Positions 54,201 through 64,000 of a DNA stretch of 64,000 nucleotides are shown here, in pieces. Where the stretch lies: positions 62,001-126,000 of the forward strand of contig NW_026515522.1 in the NCBI RefSeq assembly GCF_014898815.1, in the 5' to 3' direction. Both the position numbers and the translations under genes were made by a program. Numbering within the stretch: position 1 is the first letter of the stretch; each line of letters opens with the position of its first letter. The stretch is from Panonychus citri. Its lineage: Eukaryota > Arthropoda > Arachnida > Trombidiformes > Tetranychidae. The notes below the pieces were generated by a model. That model had not been told where the DNA came from and made no database searches. It saw only the letters and a program-made list of their open reading frames with translations.

Positions 54201-57200
54201 TGGAAACAGAACCATTTTCAACCTGATGAAATTAAATTTTAGCTTCATAAGGGAAAGATAATAGTCCATCTCAAACAATAATCATAAACGTGATTCTAAA
54301 TCAATATCACGAGAAAAAAAAACTTCGAAAATCAGAAAGAAAAAAAATCTCACGAAAACATCAAAAGAGAAAATAACAAAAAGGTCAACTTTCATGGGAA
54401 GGAAAAAGTTCCAATAGTTCATTCATCTTTATGAACTGAATTAAATCCATCTTCATATTAGATAACTATCTAAACTATCATATCATGATCATCATCAAAT
54501 ACCCACCACTGTTTATCTGTTGCTATTTATTTTCCATCGCCATCACTTCATGTCTCTAAATCTTAACCTTACCTTTTCTTTTCTTATTCAGGGTAAATGA
54601 ATATCTTGACATAAATAAATCAAATTAAATGAAACTTTCATTTTTATTCTGAATTGAATCAGAACATTGTATTTATCATCATGACGAGGGTTGAAAAAAA
54701 TCATCTTCTTCATAATTCATGTTGGTAAGATGATGGAATATTTTTATGGATAAATTTCTCAGTCGTAATTTGATTCTGATGATATTTTTTTATTCTTATT
54801 GGAGGATAACAGGAAACATTGAATTTTCATGCAATTTCCTGAAATTTTCCGAATTTTTAGAATATCTGAATCATTAGATTTCATGAAAATTTCATATTCT
54901 AACATTTATACTTCTCACTCTTTCTTCATTCATTTGGAATCAATTGTATTCTGTCATCAGCTCAATCAAAGTTTACTTTTTGCTTTAGTAATTGACTCTC
55001 TCTCTCTCTCTCTCTCTCTCTTCCTCTTTTTCTCACTCTGAGCTCACAATGAAAACGGAAATGAGCTTCAAGGGACTAACAGAAGAAATGAAAACAACAG
55101 GTTCGATTGAACTTTTCATTTAGTCGAAAATCAGAAACAAGGTTTCACTTTTTTTCCCCAAAATGGAATCAAAAGTCAGTAGGAGAATTTTTTTTTCTAT
55201 TGTTTCCTCATCGATTCTATTACCTCTTTTGTATAGCATTCTGTTGATTCTGAAATTTCTCTTCATGAATTCCATTCCAAAATGTTCTGATTTATCTGAT
55301 ATTCTCTGTTCTATTTTTAAGTTCTAAGTTTACTTCAAATCAACTCTCACAACCTGATGACTGAACTTTATCTTGAATTTTGTTTTTCTCTCTCTCTCTC
55401 TTTCTATTGTTGTCAACAGGAAGAGCCATGAATAACCCTGTAGGTCAAATGTCGAAATTTATTCAGACTTTTTTTCTCTCACCTTCTTCCCTCATCATCC
55501 TCCCACTCGGTGATAAAAAGTATTTTCCAAACTTTTTACTCGAGGCATCAAAAGTACTCAGGTAGTTAACATTTAAAAGTGGATTCTAAACTATTCTGGA
55601 ATCATATTGATTTCATATATGAAAAACATATGAGATCGATTTGATATAAACATGGGATTCAGGATAATAATGATTCTCAAAGAGAGTAAAGTAAGAAAGA
55701 GAAAAGAGATAAAATAAAGAAGAGAAAAGAAAATTTTGTTCCATTTTCGGTTTTCTTTCTCAATTTCCAATTCTCATGATAAACTTAATCTTCGTCTTCA
55801 TGAAACAGAGCCAATGCTAATAAGGCAGAGGATTTTTTTGAGAAGAAAAAAACTTTAAAATGATCATGAAGATGATGAAAGTTCAGTTCATGATGGAGCA
55901 AAAAGATTTCCAAAACTCATGAAAAAAGGGAGAAACAAAAAGGATTCATATTTTTCTTTTCTCAATATTGTTCATTTTCTCATGGAGATTGTTATTCTTA
56001 CTTTTTTTCACAATTCTTTTTCCAAGTTATTCTGAGCTCCATGAAAATTGTATCAACTTAGAATTTACAATTTGAAAATTTCGTTTGGCAGAAGAAAAGG
56101 AAAACGAATCGGATACTCAATTTGTTTGTATTCTAAACCTTATATTATATTCATCATGATTTAACTTTCCAGGGAGTGAGAGAAAAAAATTCAACTCGAG
56201 AATCAAGTTGATAGGAAAGAAAGCAAATTCATAGTCTAAAATTTCATGGTGATACCTGAAACTGAATAAGCTCATTTATTGAAATGTTAAAAATTCAGAT
56301 GAATAGAAGATCCAATAATATTGAGAGTATATCAAATTTCAAATGGAAATCAAGTCATCAAAATAACTTTACTTTCTACCAACATGATAGTTTTTCATCA
56401 TGGAAATGATTCCATTAGATATTAGCTGAATTCAGTAGACTAAACATATCAAAGTTTAAATTTATCAAAATTTTCCAATAGAAAACTATTCAAGTTATAT
56501 TCTGAAACTGTTATCACCATGCAAACAAAAAGTTCATCATGATATTAGCATAAAAACCTCATCTTCAATTAAATCTTAACCTTTAGATTCAGTTAATAGC
56601 TTAAGGTTTAGGAAGATGCAAAGAAAACGATTCAACTAATAGAGTGATGATAATGATAATAAGCTGAACCTATTTAAGTTATTACCATGATAATAATCAT
56701 GATAATATGAGTGAGAGAGAGAGAGTGAGGTAGTAAATTGTTTCCATTTGCTGAGCAAATTTTCAGATAATTGGTTTCACCCAATATACATGTTAACATG
56801 TAAAATATTCATGAATTCATTGAGTATATTCATGAATAACCTTCCAACCAAAATGCTTACTTTTTTCATAAACTCTCATGTAAATAATAGTAACAATTCA
56901 AAATTATCTCATTGTGATACTATGTTAACTTATTATCGTCTTCATAATCAGAACTTATTCCCTTGAATCTTTTTCTCGACCTGAAATCTATTCATTTTCC
57001 TTCCCCTTCCACTGGCCAGATCAATCTCATTTTATTCTCGTTAGTACTTTTTGACTTTTCTTTTTTTCAGAATCAGTTTCATATCAACGAAAAGATAAAT
57101 ATCAGAGGCGATTAATGAATTCCTAAGGGTATTCATGTCAATTGTGAGTAGATTTATTATCTTGTTTCTTTATCTGTTGTAATAAATGTTGTCTATCAGT

Positions 57201-60200
57201 TTCTGTTGATTATCATGATAACTTTTACTCTTATCATGATTATCTAACAATAAGATTGACGTTGATTAGCTTTGTAATCTTAATCCACAAGGATGATTGT
57301 TAAGCTATCAAACTAAAATCATCATCAAGCAACAGTTGAAAGTTGATTACTTTTATATGAAAAGTTCAATTTCAGATTCAAGGGAATCTATTGATTCCCT
57401 TGATTTAAAATGTATTTGTGACAATGAACTTTGATTTATATAATAATAATCATGAAAGATATTCATCAATAATTGATTCAAGTTCAATCTAAATGATTAT
57501 TATTTCCCATTTTATCATCAAGAGTAACATATTTATAACTTTGTATCTTTTCATGAGAAAATGAACTCTAGAATGCTCAGAATTTTAGAGAGAATCAGTG
57601 ATGAAATAAGTTCAACCTTCTCAAACTAATCTGATGTACATTTTCATCTCAAACTAAATTTTTGTTTATTGAATTTGCTTATTCATTTCAACAAAATTCC
57701 TGCAAAATTCAAGTGAATTTCCAACACATAATTCAAGTTCCATGGTGAAATTGGAATACAATCTCACCCAATTATATTCTATTTCTATCTTTCTCGTATT
57801 TTCACCTTGTTTTTTCATTTTCTCTTCAATATTCACAATGTACACCAGGGAAAATCTCTACCCTGTAAATTAAATAAGCATCGATAACCCTGAATGGAAC
57901 TGAGAGTATAAAGTTTGCATGGAAAGTTCTGAATGAATATAAAGTAATTCTATCAACTTGGTGTAAGAAAAAAAGGTGATAACAAGTTGAAAACTTTACG
58001 AATCTTTTTTTATACAGTTAATCCAATTTTTCATTCAAAGAAATTATCATCATCACTTTCACTGGCATTTTCTCACCAACAACAAAACCAAAGCCTATTC
58101 ATCATTCTGGTGGTAAGAAACTTACTAATCAATGAATTTCAATGTAATTCTGAACCTGAACATTGGATTAATTTGCTAATTAGATGGTTTAAATTTCTAA
58201 AGAGCGGGAAAAAGCTCTCAACTGCTCTGGATGATGATGTTTTACTCAAATCAAACAAACATTTTTAATAAAAATTTAGATTATAAAAGACAATCAGAGT
58301 GAGTGAATTGAAAGTAAATGATGAAAGTTCATAGGAAAAGAAATATGAATCCCAGTCAGTTGAATTACATGGAATAGAAAATGAAAAGTTTGAGTAAACA
58401 GAATGCGATGAAAAGTTTACATTGAATAACCCAATGAGAATATGTTTACATGAATGATAATATCACTTTAATTTCATGATAACAATTTGACGACATGACA
58501 AAATTATCTCATCATCATCATCATCATGAAAATAAACAAAGATACATTTTGAATCATCATCATCGGAATAATATTTCCAGAATAATGATAATTCAGTTCA
58601 AGTGATGGAAAATCAGTTAAGTGAATATAAGATTGAGTCTAAAACTATCACCATGATGATTATCATGAACTGTTATAATACTTATGCTGATTTCTATCAT
58701 CTTATAACAGTCAAACTCATTCAACAAAGATAATAATAATAATAACAATAACATATTATTATTAGAGCATCATCAACAACGATAAAAGTGAATATCATCT
58801 CTGAACAAATAGTATTAACAAGAAACCATGATGAAGATATGATAAAATATGAATTTCATTGAGTCACGTTCAGAATAGTTGAGAAAAAGTATATAATCAA
58901 GTTGACTCTCTCTTTCTCCCTTTTTTCTCTTTCAAAGAGATGATGATGATAGAGAAAAGTTTTATCATCTTCCTCCTTTCCTGTTTACAGCATCTTCCCT
59001 TTAACATTCAGTGAGTAATAATAATGATTATGTTTAAGTTACCATGTTACTATTTTTTTCATTCACTTCAAGTTGAACTTTTATCTTCATCTTTTATCAT
59101 CATCATGATTATCATCATGTTGCTCTCGAGAAATACAAATGAAAAAGTGAATATAAAATTTACCATGATAAATGAAATGATAACATTTGGATATACTTCA
59201 ATTTTTCCTCTATTTTTGCTCCACCAGAATTCAAGTCCAATATCTTCATCTATTGTTATTGTTACACTTATATCTTCGTGGATCTCAACTATTATGAATT
59301 ATTATTGATTCTCACTCAGTTGGTTAGCTGCCTTCCAGCATCATGGTGAGAGAGATTCTGATTATGAAACTATTCAAGGGAATGAGAGTTAATATGTTTA
59401 CACTTAAACTGTTGGGAATGATTGTCATGTTTTTCATGATAAAACTCATTAATCTTACTAGAAATTTTGTTTTCTAATAAAAATTATTACTCAGTATTAA
59501 GTTTTTCAAGCTAATGAAACTTTTTCTCATCTTCATTAGTTTAGATATTATTATTAATAGATGATCGTCTCGGTGTTAATCAGAAAAACTTGGAAACTAA
59601 TTGGATGGATTTAATGGCGAGGATATTAACAATTAATTCAGTTTGTATATTATTACTTGTTTAGTGATTAAAAGTTAAGTTGTACCGATAAACTTTAATC
59701 ATCTTTAATGTTTCTGCCTTTATTAATCAGTTGCAACTTTGTATTAATTAGTCTAATTATCGTGATTAACTTTTTTTGTGTGTTCTCAATTGATTCCATT
59801 AACTATTGAGTAAAAATCTCTGATTAAATCATAATGATAATAGTTACAAATTAAACTAATAAACTAATCTCATTAAATCTGATAATCTTGGTAAATATTA
59901 ATTGAGGGAAAAAAGTCAGAATTTTATCAATTATCGATTATATTTTCTCATTATCATCCTCATAATGTTTCATTTACATCAGAATTACATGTCTTCATCA
60001 TTGAATGAGCTCGTGAGAGAGAGAGAGAGAGAGAGAGAGATGAAAAATGGATGAGAACTAAAAAGATAATCAATTTAAATGGATAAGTGATGATGATGAG
60101 AATCCAGTGAGTAAATGGATTTATAAATTTCTACCTTTTTTCTCGACTATACTAATGATAAACATGATGAAGATAAATAATAATTGAGATAAATTGATTT

Positions 60201-60668
60201 AAGGGGAAAAGTGAAACTCTAGATTAATTTTACTCGGAAGGCCACATGATAACAGGAAGATTGAACAACATGAAGATGATAAAACCAGAATAATGATGAT
60301 AATCAAAATAAATAACATTTACTATTGAATGACGTGCAGAGGAAGATGATGGAAAATTATGGATTAATTTTTTCTGTTCTATCCTCGATACCACCATAGT
60401 CACCACACTATAATCATCATCATCATCTCATGCTAACAGTAATCTGAATATTGAAAAAAAACTAAACATCAGAAAACTAATCTTAAGCAATGGAAACACA
60501 ATCAACATTAGGTTTCATAATAAATTTGGCTCAGGAGGAAGAAGCATTGAAAGTTGGTAGAAAAGGATAATCTGAGTCTCACCAAGGTAGAAATGACTTT
60601 TTCTCATCTTTTCATAATAATATTTTTCCTATCAGCTCTTCCAATGTCTCTCCCACTGCCTCTCTCTG

Positions 60669-60710
<42 letters not shown>

Positions 60711-63700
60711 TCTCTTTCACTCTTCCGGCTCCTTTTGTTGTTGATTTCATCTTTTGCAAAGTGGATTTATGACCATTTTATATGGATGATAAATCTCTCT
60801 CCCTCAATGGATGGCTTCCTAACCTTTTTACATGTTAAGCTATTTAGATTAACCGGCAATGAGTAAAATTTAACTTAGAATTCATCACTTACCCTGAGTT
60901 TTCATGGCTAAAAGTAACATTTTTCATTCTCTCTCACCCCATGGATATCAATTTTCTGTTATCATCATTATCTCCCGGAATAGATTCAATTCAACTCACA
61001 AGTAATCAATTTCAACGATATAATTGAGCTGATGAGCAAATTTCAACTACCAGCTCAATTATCAGCTAATTAAGTGAATACTTTTTGATGTTTAATTGTT
61101 GCAGAGAAAAACAAAATGTGTCAACCAAACAGTTTTTCAAACACTCTCTTCAGCTCATCTTCACTTGATGAATGATGGTGAAGGAAAATCATTACAATCA
61201 TGATAGTGAAAACGTAGACATTGTTGATTGATTTTCTTACTGTATGAGAGAAACTGAGCAAATCAATGGAAAGTTCAACTCTAACGGCAAAAAGCCTCCC
61301 AGACGATTCTAATTATTGGTAATTAACTTTTCTACAATTTGATTGTATCGCATGCAATTGTAATCGATGGAGTAAAAAAAAACAACATTCACATGATGAA
61401 ACTTGTCATCTTTTCATTCATCTGATTACATTTACTTGTTAATCATATTGTCGAGAATTAATGTAAACAAATCTAATTTTCGTGATAATATATTGTTACA
61501 ATATTTTCTTGTGATATTAATACAATATGATATTATTATCTTGGACTTTTGAAATACACACAATCTTGTATGTGTACAAACAACAATCATCATCATTTGA
61601 TGACCAGAGGTCAACAGAAACTAGAGGAAAATACAACATGACAATGTTAAGCAACCATGATGATGGTGATGATGATGATGAAAGGTGAACAAGGTGATGG
61701 TAGGAAAAGTATTAGTGAAAACATGAATTTCGTGTTGAAATTCAATGTGGAAAAAAAAGTTGAAAAGAAAAGTTTTTTTCTTTAGCATCTTCATCCTTTT
61801 TTTTGGCTCTTTTTGAAAATGAGAAGCTGATGCTCCAAGTCAATGTTGTTTTCAACAAAAAGTAGAAAACAAGGAAAATGGCAAAAAGAAAATCTGAAAG
61901 ATGAGGATGACAAATATAACTGAGAGAAGAGAAAGAGAGTGACAAAGGGAATCATAGGTAGAAGGTACTAAAAAGATGTGATATTTGTATGAGAGAAAAA
62001 TGAATAAGAACAAATAAAAAGATGTAACAGAGAAATATTTTCATTCACATCACGACATCATCTTCATCTTCATCTTCATCTTCAACATCATCACCATGGT
62101 CTTTTAGCCTTAGGTTGCGTTTGTTATGTACTTTTTTTCACCTTCATTTCTTATCTTTTGTTGATGTTGTTATTTTCTTGTTCATGGTTGTTTTTGTTCA
62201 CAAGCACTTAACAGGCAAGAATAGTTCAGTGGAATTCAGTTGAATGATGATGATGAAGTGAAACGAAGAGAAAGAGAGACGATGATGATGATGATGATGA
62301 TGATGATCAGGGTGAGAGTTGGTGGAGAAAAATTGAGAAAAAAACAAGAACAACAACAACAACAAAGACAAGAAGGAGGTTGAAAGAAGAAAGTATCAAC
62401 TTGAAACAAGGAAAAGAAGCAAAAAAGTTGAAAGAGTGATGATAAAAAACGATGATGACACTTGGGATTCAAGGAGAATAGGTAACGAAAGGAGAAAGAT
62501 AAAGATGACGATTATTGACATTATCATTATCATCTTCATCTCAAGGTTATCACCTTTTCAATGACAAAGTTAAATGTCAACCAGGAAAAGAAAAAGAAAA
62601 ACTAGTTCAAGTAAAATCGGCGGTTGAATAATTTACACATCGATAAGTTATCAAGTTAATCAATTCTTGTTAACTAATAGAAAACGATTATCACTAATCT
62701 TTACCTGATTAATTTTCATGATTAGATAATAGATTAACCTTTCGAGTCAATTAACTTTTTGTAAGCTTTGTTTTTGTGCTCCTCTTTGATTGGAAAGAAT
62801 TGGAAAACTTAATCTTGGTCTTTCTCTTCAGGAAAAGTTCTGTCAATTTTCATGGCAACAAAATATAAAAAAACACTTACCGACAACATCGAGAAATCCA
62901 ATCTGATAAAGCATTGGAACCGTGTTTATTTGGCACATGTAACCTCCTCTATCCTCTTCTTGGGCATCGTTGATAATTAAATTCCAAACTCGCAGTTCAC
63001 TATGAGTTAAACCGATTCGATAGTTTCGAGTAATTATATGATCATGTATCGTCAGGATAGTTTGATCTTCGATCCTCATCCAGGCAACCTGATAATTTGA
63101 AAATTTCGAGAGAGAAAAAGGGAGAAAGAGAAAATTGTAACAATGCAAGTAGTAATTTTCTCAATCTCTCAACGACTATTATTATTATTGTGATCTATTT
63201 GTTACCTTGAAAATTCCCAAATTTCGAACGATACAAGTTAGTCTGGCATCTCTTCCGGTTGAAACTGTTATATTTGAAATGGAATCAACAAATTCTGGTA
63301 CATCACCAATGTAATTATCTCCTGGGTCACTTTCATCTAGAATTGTGATGAATGATAAAATAAATGATTAAGGATTAATAATAAATTGGACTCACTGAAA
63401 CTCATTGACACAGAAAATTATTCCAATGATAGTTAAATATTTATGAAAATATCCATTTGGAATTGAGTTAAACTTTCTTGTACCTGAATTGGTTACTGAA
63501 GATTCAGTTGAAAAATAATTAGATTGTGAATCAATTGGATTGTCATTACTATTCACATTTTGTACACTTGATGATTTGTAATTTGATGAGGATGAAGATG
63601 GTGACGATATTGACCTTGTAAGGTGACGACGATGATGTTGATAAGTTGCTGGTGATGAGGATTCACTTGATGAAATGATTGGCAATGAAGTCACATTGTA

Positions 63701-63904
63701 TGTTGATGGTAAGGATAAGAGTGAATGTTTTGGCGATGATGATGAAGATGATGAGGATGATAAGCTATGATGATTATGGAGATAATGATGATGTGATGAT
63801 GAAGTTGAGATAAGGTGGAAAAAGATTAATATTAACCAATAATCAGTCAATTCTAACCAATAGTTGAACATTTTTAATCGACTAACTATCAACATGATCA
63901 ACAT
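33060..63904 (-). CDS. DIP/lachesin-like Ig-domain cell-surface protein (whole gene, eight coding exons)
   Basis: Joining 63904-63484, 63336-63206, 63088-62881, 46304-46122, 36053-35925, 34164-33877, 33606-33535 and 33202-33060 gives 1575 bp, exactly 524 codons and a stop, with GT-AG introns and consistent phases. Domain order: hydrophobic signal (YWLILIFFHLIS within the first 38 residues), Ser/His-rich linker to about residue 150, Ig1 (Cys175-Trp187-Cys236), Ig2 (Cys279-Trp291-Cys338), Ig3 (Cys381-Trp393-Cys437), a short basic region, and a hydrophobic C-terminal tail. VAWMRIEDQTILTIH, QEEDRGGYMCQINTVPM and SRLHMSAYLCIATNGVQPSV are hallmark segments of Dpr-interacting proteins, which pair with Dpr proteins on neurons to specify synaptic partners; the tail fits GPI anchoring. 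Which DIP paralogue it is cannot be said. The N-terminal linker of over 100 residues is unusual. Confidence 0.93.
33535..33606 (-). CDS. DIP-like gene, exon 7 (basic linker)
   Basis: Encodes GIHVPGGKGARRDPTNARSR and SHLN, a short basic linker after Ig3. Acceptor CATAG, donor AATG|GTAAGA, phases match on both sides. Confidence 0.88.
33877..34164 (-). CDS. DIP-like gene, exon 6 (Ig3)
   Basis: One exon holds the whole third Ig domain: PPMIWVPNQLIAASVGSEAI, LMCNTEASPKSINYWTKDDE, then YKAQMILKIRDVSAQDFGTF and KCYARNSLGSTEGSIKLY. Cys381, Trp393 and Cys437 are all present. Acceptor ATCCAG, donor ACG|GTAATG. Confidence 0.95.
34165..35924 (-). other. DIP-like gene, intron 5
   Basis: 1.76 kb of purine-rich (plus strand) sequence with GA, GAA and GATGAT runs, including a (GA)n run near 34593-34612 and another near 35430. 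Nothing else seen. Confidence 0.75.
35925..36053 (-). CDS. DIP-like gene, exon 5 (end of Ig2)
   Basis: A 43-residue exon: PEEYEGEQLTINKVSRLHMS, AYLCIATNGVQPSVSHRI, ILNVH. It supplies the second Cys of Ig2. Acceptor TTCTTAG, donor CATT|GTGAGT. It is short enough to be missed by open-frame length filters; the exon phases require it. Confidence 0.93.
36680..37249. mobile_element. 570-bp non-autonomous TIR element in DIP intron 4
   Basis: The ends CAGGGTGATTGAACTGGACC and, inverted, CTGGGTGATTGAGCTGGACC share about 34 bp with two differences and are flanked by TA (36678-36679, 37250-37251). Similarity continues weakly inward (AATAACTTTTT). The interior has no transposase frame. TA target and CAGGGTG ends fit a mariner/Tc1-type MITE. 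Confidence 0.9.
39129..39162. repeat. Inverted repeat, 11-bp arms
   Basis: TTAGAGTGACC and GGTCACTCTAA separated by 12 nt. Sits in DIP intron 4. Confidence 0.8.
39619..39647 (+). repeat. (TC)n microsatellite
   Basis: About 14 uninterrupted units in DIP intron 4. Confidence 0.9.
40829..41058. mobile_element. 230-bp TIR element in DIP intron 4
   Basis: The ends CAGCCAACGACTTTGGGTTT and, inverted, CAGCCAACGACTTTGAATTT continue as near-identical arms of about 42 bp (to GCAACCTTTTTCAAATCATTC-like sequence) and are flanked by TA. There is a subterminal CAGGTAAAGAT in both arms. No coding capacity. The ends differ from the other three elements, so it is a separate family. Confidence 0.88.
41887..42089. 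mobile_element. Possible degraded small TIR element
   Basis: It begins TA-CAGGGAGTATC. An AAATATCCAGA-TTTTGA core near the left end recurs inverted near 42061-42085. The interior is less AT-biased than the surroundings. The right terminus and its TA are not clear, so the boundaries are approximate. Confidence 0.45.
46122..46304 (-). CDS. DIP-like gene, exon 4 (start of Ig2)
   Basis: Encodes PPRIITSETSVDVMRRENSN, ATLTCRARGYPLPRITWRRE and DGKPIEFGNWQEKKDQGIQP. It carries the first Cys and the Trp of Ig2. Acceptor TTCAAAG (unusual AAAG end but in correct phase), donor CCAC|GTAAGT. Confidence 0.93.
54995..55022 (+). repeat. (TC)n microsatellite
   Basis: About 13 units in DIP intron 3. Confidence 0.88.
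57379..57404. repeat. Inverted repeat, 11-bp arms with 4-nt loop
   Basis: TCAAGGGAATC and GATTCCCTTGA around TATT, in DIP intron 3. A perfect short hairpin with GC content above the local average. Confidence 0.8.
60013..60040 (+). repeat. (GA)n microsatellite
   Basis: About 14 units in DIP intron 3. Confidence 0.9.
60669..60709 (+). repeat. (CT)n microsatellite
   Basis: About 20 uninterrupted units in DIP intron 3, 630 bp from a (GA)n run of opposite strand polarity. Confidence 0.9.
62280..62307 (+). repeat. (GAT)n microsatellite
   Basis: Nine triplet units, about 570 bp inside intron 3 from its donor. Confidence 0.9.
62881..63088 (-). CDS. DIP-like gene, exon 3 (rest of Ig1)
   Basis: Encodes VAWMRIEDQTILTIHDH through EEDRGGYMCQIN to FLDVV. 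It contains the Ig1 Trp and second Cys with the D-x-G-x-Y-x-C motif. Donor G|GTAAGT leads into a 16.6-kb intron. Confidence 0.95.
63206..63336 (-). CDS. DIP-like gene, exon 2 (start of Ig1)
   Basis: Encodes DESDPGDNYIGDVPEFVDSI and continues through GRDARLTC to GIFK. The first Cys of Ig1 is here. Acceptor TTCTAG, donor CAAG|GTAACA, phase 0 end. Confidence 0.93.
63484..63904 (-). CDS. DIP-like gene, exon 1 (signal peptide and Ser-rich linker)
   Basis: The first ATG is at 63904; an ATG 11 codons later (63871, MFNYWLELTDYWLILIFFHL) gives a more typical signal peptide. After it come His- and Ser-rich runs (nine consecutive Ser), then a Ser/Asn linker ending VTNS, and the donor CAG|GTACAA at 63483. 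Confidence 0.82.
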
Positions 63905-64000
63905 TTTCACTCGTCATCAACCTGTTTCAATGTTGATCAACTACCAACTATCAATGCTGGAAGGATGAAGAAATATTCCTATCCAGAGAAAGAGAGAAAG
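63905..64000 (-). other. Probable 5' UTR or promoter-proximal sequence of the DIP-like gene
   Basis: Lies directly upstream of the chosen ATG on the minus strand. No upstream exon or acceptor can be judged because the window ends here. Confidence 0.45.

Larger units (their letters stand above)
46305..62880 (-). other. DIP-like gene, intron 3 (16.6 kb)
   Basis: No supported exon on either strand. Holds several (GA)n/(TC)n runs, triplet runs, an 11-bp-arm hairpin at 57379-57404, and a small compositionally odd patch at 53630-53730 with a consensus GTAAGT on the plus strand. First-exon-containing long introns of neuronal Ig genes often carry enhancers; none can be identified here. Confidence 0.75.

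Overview
This is an AT-rich eukaryotic nuclear window, most likely from an arthropod and possibly a mite. The evidence is GT-AG introns from 84 bp to over 16 kb, dense (GA)n/(TC)n and (ATG)n microsatellites, TA-flanked mariner-type elements, and a gene of the DIP/lachesin immunoglobulin family. The species cannot be fixed from the sequence. No tRNA, rRNA or CRISPR array was seen. Most of the window is intronic or intergenic.

Left part (1-26.3 kb). Two coding exons lie on the minus strand, at 12210-13456 and 25863-26323. Each opens with its own ATG and ends at a GTGAGT donor in the same phase (two bases of a split codon), so they may be alternative first exons of one gene whose remaining exons lie beyond the left edge. 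The larger exon is Ser-rich with repeated RSxSxD-type motifs. From memory it resembles the N-terminus of arthropod eye-type (rdgA, zeta/iota) diacylglycerol kinases, but this is uncertain.

Middle (27.1-31.5 kb, plus strand). A 5'-truncated, intron-bearing copy of a zeta/iota-type diacylglycerol kinase keeps the second half of the catalytic domain, the accessory domain and the ankyrin repeats. It has an in-frame stop, a frameshift and an internal deletion in the catalytic part. A complete mariner/Tc1-type element (29230-30482, TA target duplication, identical 35-bp inverted ends, frameshifted transposase) sits inside a coding exon; removing the element plus one TA restores the frame exactly. 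A second, 550-bp long-TIR element occupies the last intron. I call this a non-processed pseudogene. It stands head-to-head with the minus-strand exon at 26.3 kb.

Right part (33.06-63.9 kb, minus strand). One gene of eight coding exons encodes a 524-residue protein: signal peptide, long Ser-rich linker, three Ig domains each with the Cys pair, and a hydrophobic C-terminal tail typical of GPI-anchored DIP (Dpr-interacting protein) neuronal recognition molecules. Its introns reach 10.1 and 16.6 kb and hold at least two small TIR elements and many microsatellites. The pseudogene and this gene converge on the 31.5-33.06 kb interval.
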